Shown: piece after piece, positions 11,410-22,371 of the stretch | Layout of the letters: every line of letters begins with the position of its first letter | Numbering within the stretch: the first letter of the stretch is position 1 | Assembly (NCBI GenBank): GCA_002778195.1 | Contig: PCDI01000001.1 | Coordinates: forward strand, 3,683,869-3,747,868 | DNA length: 64,000 nt | Direction: 5' to 3' | Source of the DNA: Raffaelea ambrosiae | Taxonomy: Eukaryota; Ascomycota; Sordariomycetes; Ophiostomatales; Ophiostomataceae | Position numbers and translations under genes: made by a program | Notes under the pieces: generated by a model | What the model was told of the DNA's origin: nothing | Databases searched by the model: none | Seen by the model: the letters and a program-made list of their open reading frames with translations, nothing else

Positions 11410-14295
11410 TTTTGGTCTTTGCTTAAAAAAAGAAAAAAAAAGTTGCCTTCCCTCTCAACTTGAATGAAAGTGAATCGTCCTCAAACGCTTAGGAAGCCGT
11501 ACTTTAGGAGTAGATGGTCACCCATCGCCCCAAAACATGTCCAGCTCGCGATTTTGCTGCCACGCTGTAGCTTTGCCCTTGCCTCACGTGGGCCTTCCAA
11601 GATGAGCTGAATACGATGCGCTCCATGCATCTGGGGCTTCCGAGGAACAGCCCAAATTGCCACAGCTGAGAAGGCAGGAGATGTTGCCGGAAGGTCACAG
11701 CGATCCTACGAGTCCAATTCGAGTTTGGAGGCATTTGCCGAAGATTGTCGAGGTCCCATGTCGCTGGGGCGATGAGAGGGCTTGACTCGGAGGTCAAAGT
11801 CGCATTGAACCCGACGGCAATGCATTTTGTGGGCAGCCAAACATCCCGGCATGGGCCCGGCTGAAAAGAGGCCTGCCGTAAGACGCCACACCACAGTACA
11901 AGCAGACAGTTAGAGCAAAGACAAGCATTTCCTCGCCTTGCACACATAGCATTATCGTCGACCGTGACTGAGCTTAGCCAAGGCCAGGGGCATAGCAACA
12001 CTCCGGTAGGCAACCAGGGGCCGGCACCGTTTGCGAAAGCTTTTTTTCTCCTTTTTTTCTTTTTTTTTTTCTTTTTTTTTTTCTTCTTTTTTTCCCTTTC
12101 TTCTTTCTTTGCTTCTTCTTTCTCCCTGCCTCTCTCCCACGTGGTCTTCCCCGAAACTACTGCCCATACATTGGAGCCCTGGCTGCCAGCGCGATCAAGC
12201 TCCGGCGCCAGAACATGTTTTCGTGACTAGCTGCACGGCTCTGCCTTCTCAGAGCGGCTTAGCATTGCTCGATCTCCACATCGCAGTTTTGGCGCAGAGT
12301 TTCGTGGCCCCTTGGTGGAAACGGAAGAAAAAAAAGCAGCGGACATGGAACGCATGGAAGGCGAAAAAAACATGGCCACGGCACTTGTTTAGGTTCTTAC
12401 GTGGCGCACCGTTGCGAATCTGACAGGCGGTAGCAGAGGGTGTCTTAGTCTGCGTACTCCGTAGTCCGCGTGTTGGTTGCTGGCTTCACGGCCGTCTCCG
12501 GCACCCTGTACCTCGGCAGAAGCCCTGTGATTTCCAAGGCCCCGCCCCTGATCCTGCTGTGTACTCGTACTTCAGGGATGATCTCTCTAGATCGCTAGCC
12601 AATCTACATCCTGTTTGAAGATGAAGATGGGTGGTCCTCTGCTCTGGATGGACTCGTATTAGTCAACGAATGCGAGGCGAAACGTGGGTGTGTGTGAGCG
12701 CGCGTGGCATTCGTGGTGTGTTTTTTATCCTGTCCATGTCTTGCATAGTATGATTTCTTTTTGTGCCGCCATGCCATGTTGTCATTAGCCTTGCTTGATT
12801 GCCGAGACTGGCCCTCTACTCGTGCGTAAGGCACTCTCCATCGCACCCCCTTTATTCTTGACGACCGATTAATTACGCAGATCTTCTGCCGCTAGCCCCA
12901 CAGAGTCCCAGAGGTGTTCGCCTCTGTTCGCCTCTGCCTTCCCTCCATATTTCCATTGTGCGCGTGCTAAGTTGAAACCGGCGCTTGGGACCGACAGTGA
13001 ACAAAAAAAGAAAAAAAAGAAAAAAAAAAACCCCCATATTTTCTCTTTGTCACCTGTTTTACTGAGGCACGCAGAATTCTACGCCGGACTGGCCACGAGC
13101 TCATTTTTTTTCAAAGAATATCTGGTAGCAGTTGCCAGCACGCCAAACGTAATCAAGACGCGATCCATTTGCGGACCAAAGGCCAGCTGAACAAGGACGA
13201 GGGAAATGCTCCGCCTCCAGGAGAAAGGATGGTGATCACTATCGTATCTTGCCTGCGATGTAACCCGATCGTCAATGCCTTACATAGTACACAAGTAAAC
13301 TTGGCAATTTGCCTGTTAGGGCGCTGCCACGGTGCCATATTGTCCGTATCTCTCCCAAGTTTGATCGACAGCGGAGTAGAAAATGTCGCTGCGAGGGTAA
13401 GTAAGTTACTATAGTACATGGTGGGACAGGCATAGCCGGCAGATAGCCGACGAGCAAGAGTCAGCGCCGAGGCCACCTGGCCACTGCCACGGTATGACTT
13501 GCGAGCGAGTATGAATGAAAATCATCTGGACCTGTCTGGAGATTGGTGAAGATCCTGCAGGGGCGTGGGTGTGGGTGTGGGTGTCGATGGCTAGTCGCGT
13601 CAAAGCGGCGCTTTAGCTTGGACCCGGCGAAACTGCCTTTTCCGGAAGCAGGCCTACATAGTAACTACACCGCAGAGATATGCCGGTGGGGGCTGTGTTT
13701 CCTTATATCTGATCGTCGGCTTCACAGTTGCATTGCACTGCACAGTGATACCCTTTATCGTCCAAGGCCGGGCCCCAGGAGCTGAACAGCAAGATCAAAG
13801 CGCGGAACCCTAAATGAACAGACATAATTTCCCGGTTCTCTCGGTACAATGAAACAACACAATGCGCCGGTTCTTCAGCAACGAGACTCCTGTCTGTCTC
13901 TGGAGGTGCCCAAGCGCTCTCTTCAGCCTCATAGTTGACCTAGCTGCTTCCGGACACATGCCGGTGTGGAGATATCACCCCCGATGGCTCCGAAAAGAAG
14001 TATGGAGTAACTACATAATACACGACAGATCTAATCGTACTATAGTAGGACCCAACCCAGAGCACAGGGTCCAGGGTCCAGGGCCCCCAAGACGGACTAT
14101 TATCACTGATCATGATGAACATTCGACGGCGTTCTGCCATCGTCCTAGCCAAAGCCAACAGACATAAACGTCCCGCAGCCCACGACTACGATATGTGACC
14201 GCTGCGCGCGTCTTTCTCCAGACACACTCGCAGCAGCTGCAACACGCACGGGAACGGCTGCCACGCATACGACAAGCAAGCCGCATCGAGACGGC
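11410..14295. other. 2.9 kb gene-poor gap
   Basis: No gene can be supported between the oxidase and the receptor. The stretch contains pyrimidine runs (12040-12115), an A run (13005-13030), a gtgggt repeat (13564-13584) and a short ttcgcctctg duplication near 12917. Scattered open frames on both strands (for example 12013-11504 minus, 169 codons) show no recognisable domain, no intron pattern and no conserved motif. The right part should hold the receptor promoter. The GC level is like the rest of the arm, without RIP. Confidence 0.5.
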
Positions 14296-15987
14296 ATGGG
14301 CACCATGGCCAGCGTTCGCTCCTGGCGGATGCTGCTAGCTGCGATGCTTGTTGTTCTTCTTTCCCATGGCCGAGCCGCCGCCGCCGCCGACACAGCACAG
14401 CTGCCCAGCTGCGCAGTACGTCTCCTTTTGTCTCCGTCTCCGTCGATATTTCTGTTTTCTGTTTTCTGTTCTTTTCCTCTAACACACGAATAGCTATCGT
14501 GCCTCGTCCAGACCATCTCACAGACACCGTGCTCTCTGCTCAACACCACCTGCATCTGCACCAATGCCGAGCTGACGACCCTCATGACCGCCTGCGTGGC
14601 CAGCAACTGCACGGTCAAAGAAAGCCTCACGACGCGCAACGCCACCGCCATCACCTGCAACGAGCCCGTGCGCGACCGCAGTGCGTCGGCGCGGGCCGCG
14701 GCCATCGCCACGGGCGTCGTGGGCGGCCTCGTCGTGATTCTGCGGTGCGGCTACCAGATCGGGTTTGCCACCTGGTCGGGCACCGGCTTCCTCAACATGG
14801 GGCTGGACGACTGGGCCATGCTGGCGACGGGCATTCTCGGCGTGCCGCAGGTGGTCATCGTGGTGCACGGCACCATCCCCAACGGCCTGGGCCGCGACGT
14901 GTGGACGCTGCCGGTGGACAACAACAACCAGACCATCTACCGCTTCGGCCGCTACATCTACATCCTCGAGATCTTTTACTTTTGCAGCCTCATGATGCTC
15001 AAGGTCACGCTGCTGCTCTTCTACGAGCGCATCTTTGCGCCCGACCGCCGCGTGCGCTGGCTGCTGCGCGGCACCGTGGCCTTTGTCGTGGGCGCCAGCA
15101 TGCTGTTTGTGCTCCTGGGCATCGCCCAGTGCCAGCCGGTCTCGTACTTCTGGACGGGCTGGGACGGCGTGCACACCGGCCGCTGCGTCTTCAACACCAA
15201 CGTGCTGGCCTGGGCCCACGCCGCCTTCAGCATCGCCACCGACGCCTGGATGCTGGCGATCCCGCTGTCCCAGCTGCGGCACCTCAAGCTGCACTGGCGC
15301 AAGAAGATCGGCGTCGCCCTCATGTTCTGCATGGGCACCTTTGTGACCATTGTCAGCATCCTGCGCCTGCAGTCGCTGGTCAGCTTCACCGCCAGCACCA
15401 ACCCGACCTGGTCCAACGCGGACGTGTCGTACTGGTCCACGATCGAGATTGGCGTGGGCACCGTCTGCGCCTGCATGCCGTCGCTGCGCCTGATCCTGGT
15501 CCGCATCTCGCCGCGCATCTTTGGCGGCTCGTCGGCGCGGCACTATGCCTACTCGGACGACAACTACTGGCGGAGCAACAACAACAATAACAACAACAAC
15601 AACAACACCAACAACAGTCGCAGCCAGCCAAGCCGGAACACAAACCGGAGCCGGCCCCGGAGCATCCCGCTCACGGTCCCGTCCAACAAGACGCCGACCC
15701 ATACGACAGTCAGCGCCAACGGCCGCATCGACCTCGACCCCGAGACCAAGTCCTCGGTGACAGCGGTGCCACCGGCGGTCTTGCCCCATGCCCGCTCCAA
15801 GAACCCCTCGCACATTGTCTACACCCAGTCGTACGCCGTGGAATACGGCGCCAAGACGTCGGATCACAGCCTGTACCACGACCAGGCGCGGCTTGTGCAG
15901 AACCATCCCGTTCCTGTCCACACTGAAGCATCTTCCAGCACAATTCCCTCGAGCCGTGGAAGCAATACCAGCGTGGAGAGCAAGTGA
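14296..15987 (+). CDS. CFEM-domain seven-helix receptor, Pth11-like
   Basis: Two exons, 14296-14415 and 14494-15987, give 537 residues; a second ATG at 14305 is an alternative start. A signal peptide (residues ~1-31) is followed by an eight-cysteine CFEM domain (about 36-95; spacing includes the CIC pair typical of the family), seven hydrophobic helices (about 108-390) with conserved LDDWAM before helix 2, and a long cytoplasmic tail. The tail carries a poly-Asn tract from AAC/AAT codons (15578-15617) and Ser/Thr/Pro-rich sequence. Pth11-type receptors act at the plasma membrane in surface and host sensing; ligands are mostly unknown. It stands next to the enzyme/regulator group and could report an external signal to it, though nothing in the sequence proves this. 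Confidence 0.9.
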
Positions 15988-16930
15988 GAGGGAATCTCGT
16001 AATGATCATGTTTTTTTGGGGGGCGGGGAAAGGTTATGGGTGTGCAGGAATTCACTAATGCTTATATCATGTCTTCATTTCTCGTGTAGTATATTTTTTA
16101 CCCCTAAAGATTTAGAATATGTACATAACCCTCCTACACAAGACACGTCTAAAATAGAAGGAGGTTCAGATACCAAGGAACACGTCCCTGGCTTCCAGCA
16201 ATACGAACTACGAGTATGCTACGCTCCACGTGTCCATCGTGCTCGAATGACTGTGCCGATTGGCGGCGGGCCGTGTCAGCCCATGGCTGCTAAGCGAGCA
16301 GCGTCTTGCCCGAAAGCTGGAGGTTGTCGGTATTGGAGATGCAACTTGGCCGCGAGACTGTGGATCCTGAGGCTCTTTGCTCGGATCTCTTGGCTCCTCT
16401 TGCTCCAGATCTCAATCTAAGGAACGAGTCCGCCTACCACCGATACTGTGATGGCCCATGAGAAGCTCGGACGAGCTGGCTACAATCGATCGAGCCGTGG
16501 AATGAAGTGGACACAAAAATGCAATCTGCACAGTCGGTAACTACACATTCTATCCCAGATCCGGTGGTAGCCCGAATACCTATCTGGGCTTTGACTTTTG
16601 AATTGGTATCTGTCCACATTGATGTAGCATCCTTGGTTCGATCATTTTTCACTTTGATTCTTGGCTAGGCAAAGGATATCATTTCCCACGGACCTGGAAA
16701 TGGGATGTGGTCGGATAAGGTACTAAATTGGTGGAGGAGGGACGCGGCCCGCGGACAAGATAACAACTCAACTGTGTGCTAGCAGAGGCGTCTTACATTG
16801 CATTTTGGGGCTAGGCCACATCCAAGCACCACGAATACAACCGACGCCCTTGGTCTCAGAATGATACCACGCGGAGACCAAGCAGGCCTTGTTTGTCTCT
16901 TGATTCTCCTGTCTCATCACGAGCCGGGCT
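15988..16930. promoter_or_regulatory. Upstream region of the esterase gene
   Basis: 943 bp between the receptor stop and the esterase start, both plus strand. It contains the receptor 3' end (T/G run near 16010) and the esterase promoter. A short acaagataacaa motif at 16755 recurs at 22239, just upstream of the dioxygenase gene. No ORF here has recognisable content. Confidence 0.45.
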
Positions 16931-18405
16931 ATGCCACCATACCGAGATACCGCGACACTTGGCTCCGACTTCGCAATGGACGCCCTGTATGCCAGACTCC
17001 GGCAGGAGACCTGCAAGTTTGATCTCGGGGACGAAGAGGTATGTCGGGCTCGCCCAGTCTTGTCTCTCGGGATACGCGGATGGCAATTCTCACCAACAAA
17101 CAGAAATGGAGAGCCCTGATTGAGCCCCTGTACCCCGAGCCCAAGAGCTCCGTCGCCATTGTCCGGGACGAACGTTATGGACCGGCCGAGAGGAACCGTC
17201 TAGACGTGTACTATGACAAGGATGCGACCGCCAAAGAAAAACCCGTCGTCTTCTTTGTGCACGGCGGCGGCTTCTTCTCCGGCGACAAGGCTTGGAGTGA
17301 AAAGGTATGCGGCCCGTCGTACATGTGCATCCCACCACTGTTGGCAAGACCGAGACGCTGATTTCTCACCCCCCCCCTCCCTCCTCGCCTCCTTTTCAGT
17401 GCTGGGGAAATGTTGGCCGCTATTTTGCAGAGCACGGCCTGGTAGCCGTCCTGGTCAACCACCAGATGGTGCCGCATGTGACGTATCCCGGTGGTGCCGA
17501 CGACATGCAGCTGGCTCGTGAGTGGGTGTACAAGCACATTGCCGCAGACCAGTATGGCAGCGGATCACCAGACAAGGTGTTTCTCTTTGGGCACTCGTCA
17601 GGCGGAGCGCACATTGCGGCCAATCTCTATGCTGCCGGGGACCCCGGGAGGACCAGCACCGGACCGCCCCTGTTCCCGCCCGTGGCCGGCATTATGTACC
17701 TGAGTGTTCCGTTCTGGTATGACCGGACGAAGCCTCTGCGGCAAAAGATCATCCGGCACTACTACGGCTCCGATGCCAAAGATGTCTGGGGCGTGAGTCC
17801 TTCCTGCGCAGTGTTTCTTTGTCACGCTGTGGAAGCGCAGAAACGGCCGTTGGCTCACAAGTTCTGCAGCCTCTCTCCGCTCTGGGATTGTTCAACAATC
17901 TTCCACAAGACTCGCCATTGCTGTACGTTTTGGTGAACCCGTCCTTGTCAGAAGCCACGTTTCTGACCAGCACGCACAGGGATGCTGACTTGGTCCCCGT
18001 CTACATTGGCACGGTCCAGTGGGAGGTGTAAGTCTCTGTCTCCCTGCGCTGTGGATACGCAGCAAAGCCTGACCCAAGCACGATCCAGAAAAGAAACAAT
18101 TGAAGCCAACGTGGCCTTCTTCAATGCATACCGGAACCGCAGCCAGCCAAAGGGGACGCTGCCACTGTTCCACGTACTGGACAGGCACAACCATCTCAGG
18201 TAGCGTACTGGGCCGTAAACATTGCCACTGTGCAACGGCTAACCGCGCTTGCAACAGCAATGTTCTGTCGATCGGGACGGAGGACACCTCACAAGGCGAA
18301 GCACTGCTGGGTTTCATCAAGACGTGTCTGGCCAAAAAGAACAAATGTAAGCCCGCTCCCAGTTTGAAAACCAGTCGAGTAGATGGCGTACGTGCTGAAG
18401 ACTAA
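16931..18405 (+). CDS. Alpha/beta-hydrolase esterase (HGGG / GHSSGG type)
   Basis: Seven exons: 16931-17038, 17104-17304, 17400-17792, 17870-17922, 17980-18027, 18089-18199, 18258-18405, for 353 residues. The fold is shown by the oxyanion-hole motif HGGGFFSGDK, the nucleophile elbow GHSSGG and a C-terminal catalytic histidine in DRHNHLS. It resembles the arylformamidase/BD-FAE-like branch of carboxyl-ester hydrolases. Where that branch usually has an ELDPPE-type stretch with the catalytic Asp, this protein reads TVQWEVKE, so Glu may replace Asp. Intron 4 (17923-17979, 57 nt) is in frame and stop-free; splicing is preferred because of its GTACGT donor, CTGAC branch point and CACAG end. Met at 16976 is a possible later start. 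The gene converges on regulator 1 with a 189-bp gap. No signal peptide: probably cytosolic. Confidence 0.85.
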
Positions 18406-18594
18406 AAAGAGTCCCATCTGCAGCCAAAATGCAGGCGAACTTGTAAGACGAGTTGGTAGAAAAGGTGGATCAAAAGCAAAAAAAAAAAAAAGAAGCATAG
18501 CAATCAAAGAGCTATACAAAACAGGGCCTTATCTTGAAAATACTCTACACATTCTATGCTATGTGCTCGCAACGACCGGTGGGAAAGACCAGCT
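18406..18594. other. Convergent spacer, esterase / regulator 1
   Basis: 189 bp between two converging stop codons with an A run at 18478-18491. It should hold the 3' ends of both transcripts. Nothing else is visible. Confidence 0.5.
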
Positions 18595-21500
18595 TCAAAT
18601 GTCGTCAAAAATCATCTGAAATGGCGCAGCCGCAAACATGCCGTCTTCCCCGAGCGGTGGTAGGTCGGGGATCCTGCCCCAAGCATCGTCCATGACCCCG
18701 CCCAGCCCAGGCAACATCCCGTTCCCCATGGATGCCGGCTCCAAAAACCAACCAGCGCCAGCGCTGCCGTTCCCGCCCCCTGCGCCGCCTACGCCGTAAT
18801 CAGTATGCATGCCGTTGTGTTGCTTGTCGGCACCTGCGTACCCGCCGGGTGCCTGCTGGGCCATGGGATCGGCCGGGCTCGCCATGGACGCCATCGCCAC
18901 GGTGGGCGCCAGGGGGAAATGGGGGTGCTGGTTCTCGCTGTTGCTCTGGTGGCCTCCATTGTGGCCGCTGTCACTGCCATGGCCACCGCCACCGCCACCG
19001 CCACCGGCAGCAGCATCGTGGTCGTGCGGCCGCTCGATCACCAGGATCTGGCTCACATACATGCTGCTGCCCCGCTGCCGTGCGTTGGCCATGGCCAGGT
19101 GGTGCTTCGTGACGGCGTCGTCCAAGCTCTGCAGCACGCTCACATAGTGCTCGGCCTGCGGACAGCCGCTCGGGTGGGCCAGACGCCGGAGCGTGTCCAC
19201 GGCGGCGCCAAACGCGTTGTGGATGTCGCGGCGGGCATGGATGCTGTACGCCGGCGCCAGATCCGAGAAGCCGAGGATCAACGAAGCCGAAAAGATCCAC
19301 GCTCTGGGGGGGAAGGCTGTTAGAAGATAGAAAAGATGGAACAAATCACAAAAAGCGGACAAAAAAGGGAAACATCACACCACCTCTCGCGGACAAGAAA
19401 GGGAAACATCACACCACCTCTCGCAACTCACTTAAGCATGCACATGTTGTCCAGCAATAGGCCGGCGCGGAGGGCATCGCGACACAGATTGGCCATCAGA
19501 ACGGCCGCATCGACACAGACGCGGCCCAGCTTGGCCGTCTCGCGCAGACGGATCTCCACGGCCAGGCTGCTGCTGACCTCGCACGACCCCGACGACGGCG
19601 GCGTGGGATGCTGGTGGCTGCCGCTGCTGTTGTCCAGCTCCAGCCGCGCCAGCAGGTGCGAGATCAGCGCCGGGCGCGTCACCTGGATCACGGCAAAGTA
19701 GTACAGACAGGCCACGCGGAGGCTGCCGACAGCAGTTTCGTGGTCGGCGGGGGGCATGATGGGGACTGTCGCGTTGGTGGCGGTGGTGGTAGAAGCAGCA
19801 GCAGAGGCAACGGCAACAGGTGTTGTTTGGCTCCCTCCCGGAGCACCACCAGTAGGCGAAGACGAAGAAGACGAAGAAGGGCCCCGAGGCGGCACCGAGA
19901 AGCTCCGCAAGGCGGACGGGAGGGATGCGCTCCAGCGCTGCAACCGGCCCAAGAACTGCTCCGCGGCTGCGGCGCGCATGCCGCGCTTCTGGTCGAGGTG
20001 CTGGACAATGTCCTCGAGGACGGCACAGAGCTGGACGTTGGCGTAGAGGGCGAGGTGGCGGGTGTTGGCCGGATCGTGTGCGCCGAGGAAGGCGGGCGAA
20101 GAAGAAGAACACGACGACGACGACGACGACGACGGGGGGGCGGCCCGGCAGGTGTGCGCCAACGAGGCCGCGGGCCGGCAGAGGACCGAGGCCACCATGA
20201 GGTCGATGGCCCGCAGCGACTCCCACACGCGGATGCGCTGGCTGCGCTCCTCGCGGCTGAGGCGGGGGCGGCTGCTGGTCTCCTCGCCTGGATGTATGGT
20301 GGGGGTGCTGCTGGTCTCCTCGCCCGGCTGTATGGTGGTGGCGCTGCTGCTGAGCGTGTGCAGGCCCAGCGCGTGGGCGGCGCGGGCGGCGATGCCAATG
20401 TACAGGAAGGCCGTGTTGCGGCGGCAGGCGCCGAGCAGGTAGAAGCTCATGAGCACAAAGGCATAGACGACGTCGACGCTGAGGTCCTCGAGCATGCCCT
20501 GGAAGGCGAGCTGCTGGCCGCGCTTGAAGTAGCGCGCGCACTCCGCGGGCGACAGCGCCGGCGACGACGTCACGATGCACTGGGTGCCGATGGCGACGAC
20601 CAGACAGCCGATGCTGCCGGGGATGCCGTCCCGACGGCCCAGGTTCTGCACGAGCCGGAGCGTCTGCTCCTTGCCGTAGACATCGATGATGCCGGACGTC
20701 TGGGAGACACTCTGTTAGCAGACCATGCAATATAAAATACAGTCAATATGAAAAAAAAGTCTCGTGCGCGAGACGGCCTACCGCAATGAAAAAACTGTCG
20801 ACAAACGTCTGGCAGGCCCCCGGACCGAGCGCCGGCTGGAACGGCCGGCCGTCGTCGGGGATCGCCACCTCGAGAATCACATCGCCGCGCTTGTCGTCGG
20901 TGAAGGGGCAGGGCCCGACGTTCTGCAGAACCACGCGGCGCATGAACTGCAGAAAGGACACGCCGGCCGCGTCGCCAAAGTAGACTGCCACCGGGGGTGT
21001 CAGTGCCTGGCTGCGCCGATCCCCGAGACAGAAACACAGAAACACAGAAACAGCACTCACATTTCTCTCCCTTGGCGTCCAGCATCATGCGCTCCTCCGG
21101 CACAGGGTCGGCATGTGCGCTGCTCGCCGCCTCCGTGCCCGGGGCCTCACTGTCGCTCAGGGCCTGACTCCAGGGGCCCAGCGTGGTGGCCTGCGACATG
21201 GTGTCCACCCGGGACCGGCCAGGCGGACAAGAGGCGCGCTGGTGGTGGTGTTCCGGTGTCCGCGGCCGGCCGTCGCTGTCCGCCCCCGCGGCCGCCACCA
21301 CCGCGGTGGAGGATGGCGTATCCGCCACGGCCATGGTCGTCGCCGTCGTCGGGTCGGGCTGTCGTTGCGGCTGCCTCTCCATGGCGCCGTGTGTCGGCGG
21401 TGGTGCGCTGCCTGCTGCGGAGGCGGCTGCTAGGCTGCGCCGCCGAGGCGGAGTCCGGACGACGGCAGCAGCAGCAGCCGTGGACGGTGGGTCATATACG

Positions 21501-21658
21501 CAGGCAGCCGTGCAGTGTCTCCGCACACACGAGGCACACGGCACGGAAGAGTCGCACCTCTTTTTGGACGCCTTGCAGGGTCGGCAGGCCCGGTAGGTGC
21601 GCTGCCGGTTTTCCGGGGCTACTTTCTGGCGGCCCATGGATGCGGCACTTCCCAGCAC
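18595..21658 (-). CDS. Zn2Cys6 transcription factor 1
   Basis: Four exons on the minus strand, 21658-21061, 20984-20782, 20699-19432, 19303-18595, for 925 residues. An N-terminal zinc cluster (about residues 24-52) reads C-x2-C-x6-C-x5-C-x2-C-x8-C with basic ASKKR between cysteines 2 and 3, the DNA-binding form of Gal4-type regulators. The middle (about 200-560) fits the fungal-specific transcription factor domain, with YFGDAAGVSFL and a helical AHALGLH stretch. Low-complexity parts include an Ala run, a Ser run coded by GAC/TCG repeats near 20111-20136, and a Gly/His-rich C-terminus. A second Met eight residues in (21637) is an equal start candidate. It is divergent from the dioxygenase over a 713-bp promoter, so regulation of that gene and itself is likely. 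Intron 3 has a 34-bp tandem duplication. Confidence 0.9.
19355..19424 (-). repeat. 34-bp tandem duplication inside an intron
   Basis: Two copies (from 19355 and 19389) of a 34-bp unit, differing at one base, lie within intron 3 of regulator 1 (19304-19431). They do not touch splice sites. Confidence 0.85.
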
Positions 21659-22371
21659 GCGCTGCCTGTATATCGTTTGGGGGCACTTTTGGGCGCTCTC
21701 GTCTCCCCTTCTCTTGGTCTACAGGACATGTTTCCTCCCAATTTCGAATGCGTGTGCCATGACTGGCTCTGCCCCCTTCCCGTTCTTTTTTGGCCATCGC
21801 TCGGATTCCCATTCTGGTAAGCGGCTGGCCGCATCGAGAGATAAGAAACAAGAACCGTCTGGATCTTTCACCACAGGCATCCCCGAGAGATAAGCAGACG
21901 GGCGTCCCAGGGGTTTTCCTTTTTCACAAATCAAAGGTCTATGTGCGCCTCTTCAAAGACATGGAGAGAGCCCCGTCGTGCATAGCGAGGCAAATCCAAC
22001 AGGAACCGAGCTTTGCCTATCTCGTTTTGCGCCTGGATTCCAATGGGCGACGACGAATGAACGGCATGCCTGGACCTCCCCCTCCAAGCCAGCGGCCCAG
22101 TCTCCGCCAGCTCTTATCATGGGGCAGGGAGGCCGCGGCCCGCGTCCTATCGCTGCGGATACGGTACGCCGTATTAGTCGGCTGAGCACGTCCTGGAAAG
22201 CCTCGACCACACAGGGGGTAGACACGAGCGGAGAGCTGACAAGATAACAATGTCTCGTCCCCTCGTGATATCTCCAAGTCCCATGCCCGGATGGAGAAGC
22301 AGGTACGCAGCCACGTCCTATCTACACGATACCTACCAGTTTGATCCTGATTATCTAAGCCGCATCCAACC
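21659..22371. promoter_or_regulatory. Shared divergent promoter, regulator 1 / dioxygenase
   Basis: 713 bp between divergent start codons. It contains the palindrome at 22159-22174 with CGG and CCG arms, a GC-rich stretch (22126-22145), and acaagataacaa (22239). Open frames through here are chance frames without family resemblance. Confidence 0.55.
22159..22174. promoter_or_regulatory. CGG-N4-CCG palindrome, candidate Zn2Cys6 site
   Basis: The 16-bp sequence has six-base arms ATACGG and CCGTAT around a TACG spacer. Everted or inverted CGG triplets are the sites of Zn2Cys6 dimers. It lies 198 bp before the dioxygenase ATG and about 500 bp from the regulator 1 ATG. Confidence 0.4.

Noticed and set aside
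11504..12013. 169-codon minus-strand frame in the 2.9 kb gap
   Set aside because: Not overlapping a known gene but has no recognisable domain, signal peptide or splice pattern, so I could not support it as a gene.
13153..13476. 107-codon minus-strand frame
   Set aside because: No family likeness; length expected by chance in GC-balanced DNA.
14518..15921. 467-codon frame on the minus strand over the receptor gene
   Set aside because: Exact antisense shadow of the receptor frame; GC-rich codon bias keeps it open. No domain resemblance.
19608..21762. Long plus-strand frames over regulator 1
   Set aside because: Antisense shadows; the minus-strand exons carry the zinc cluster and the regulatory domain.
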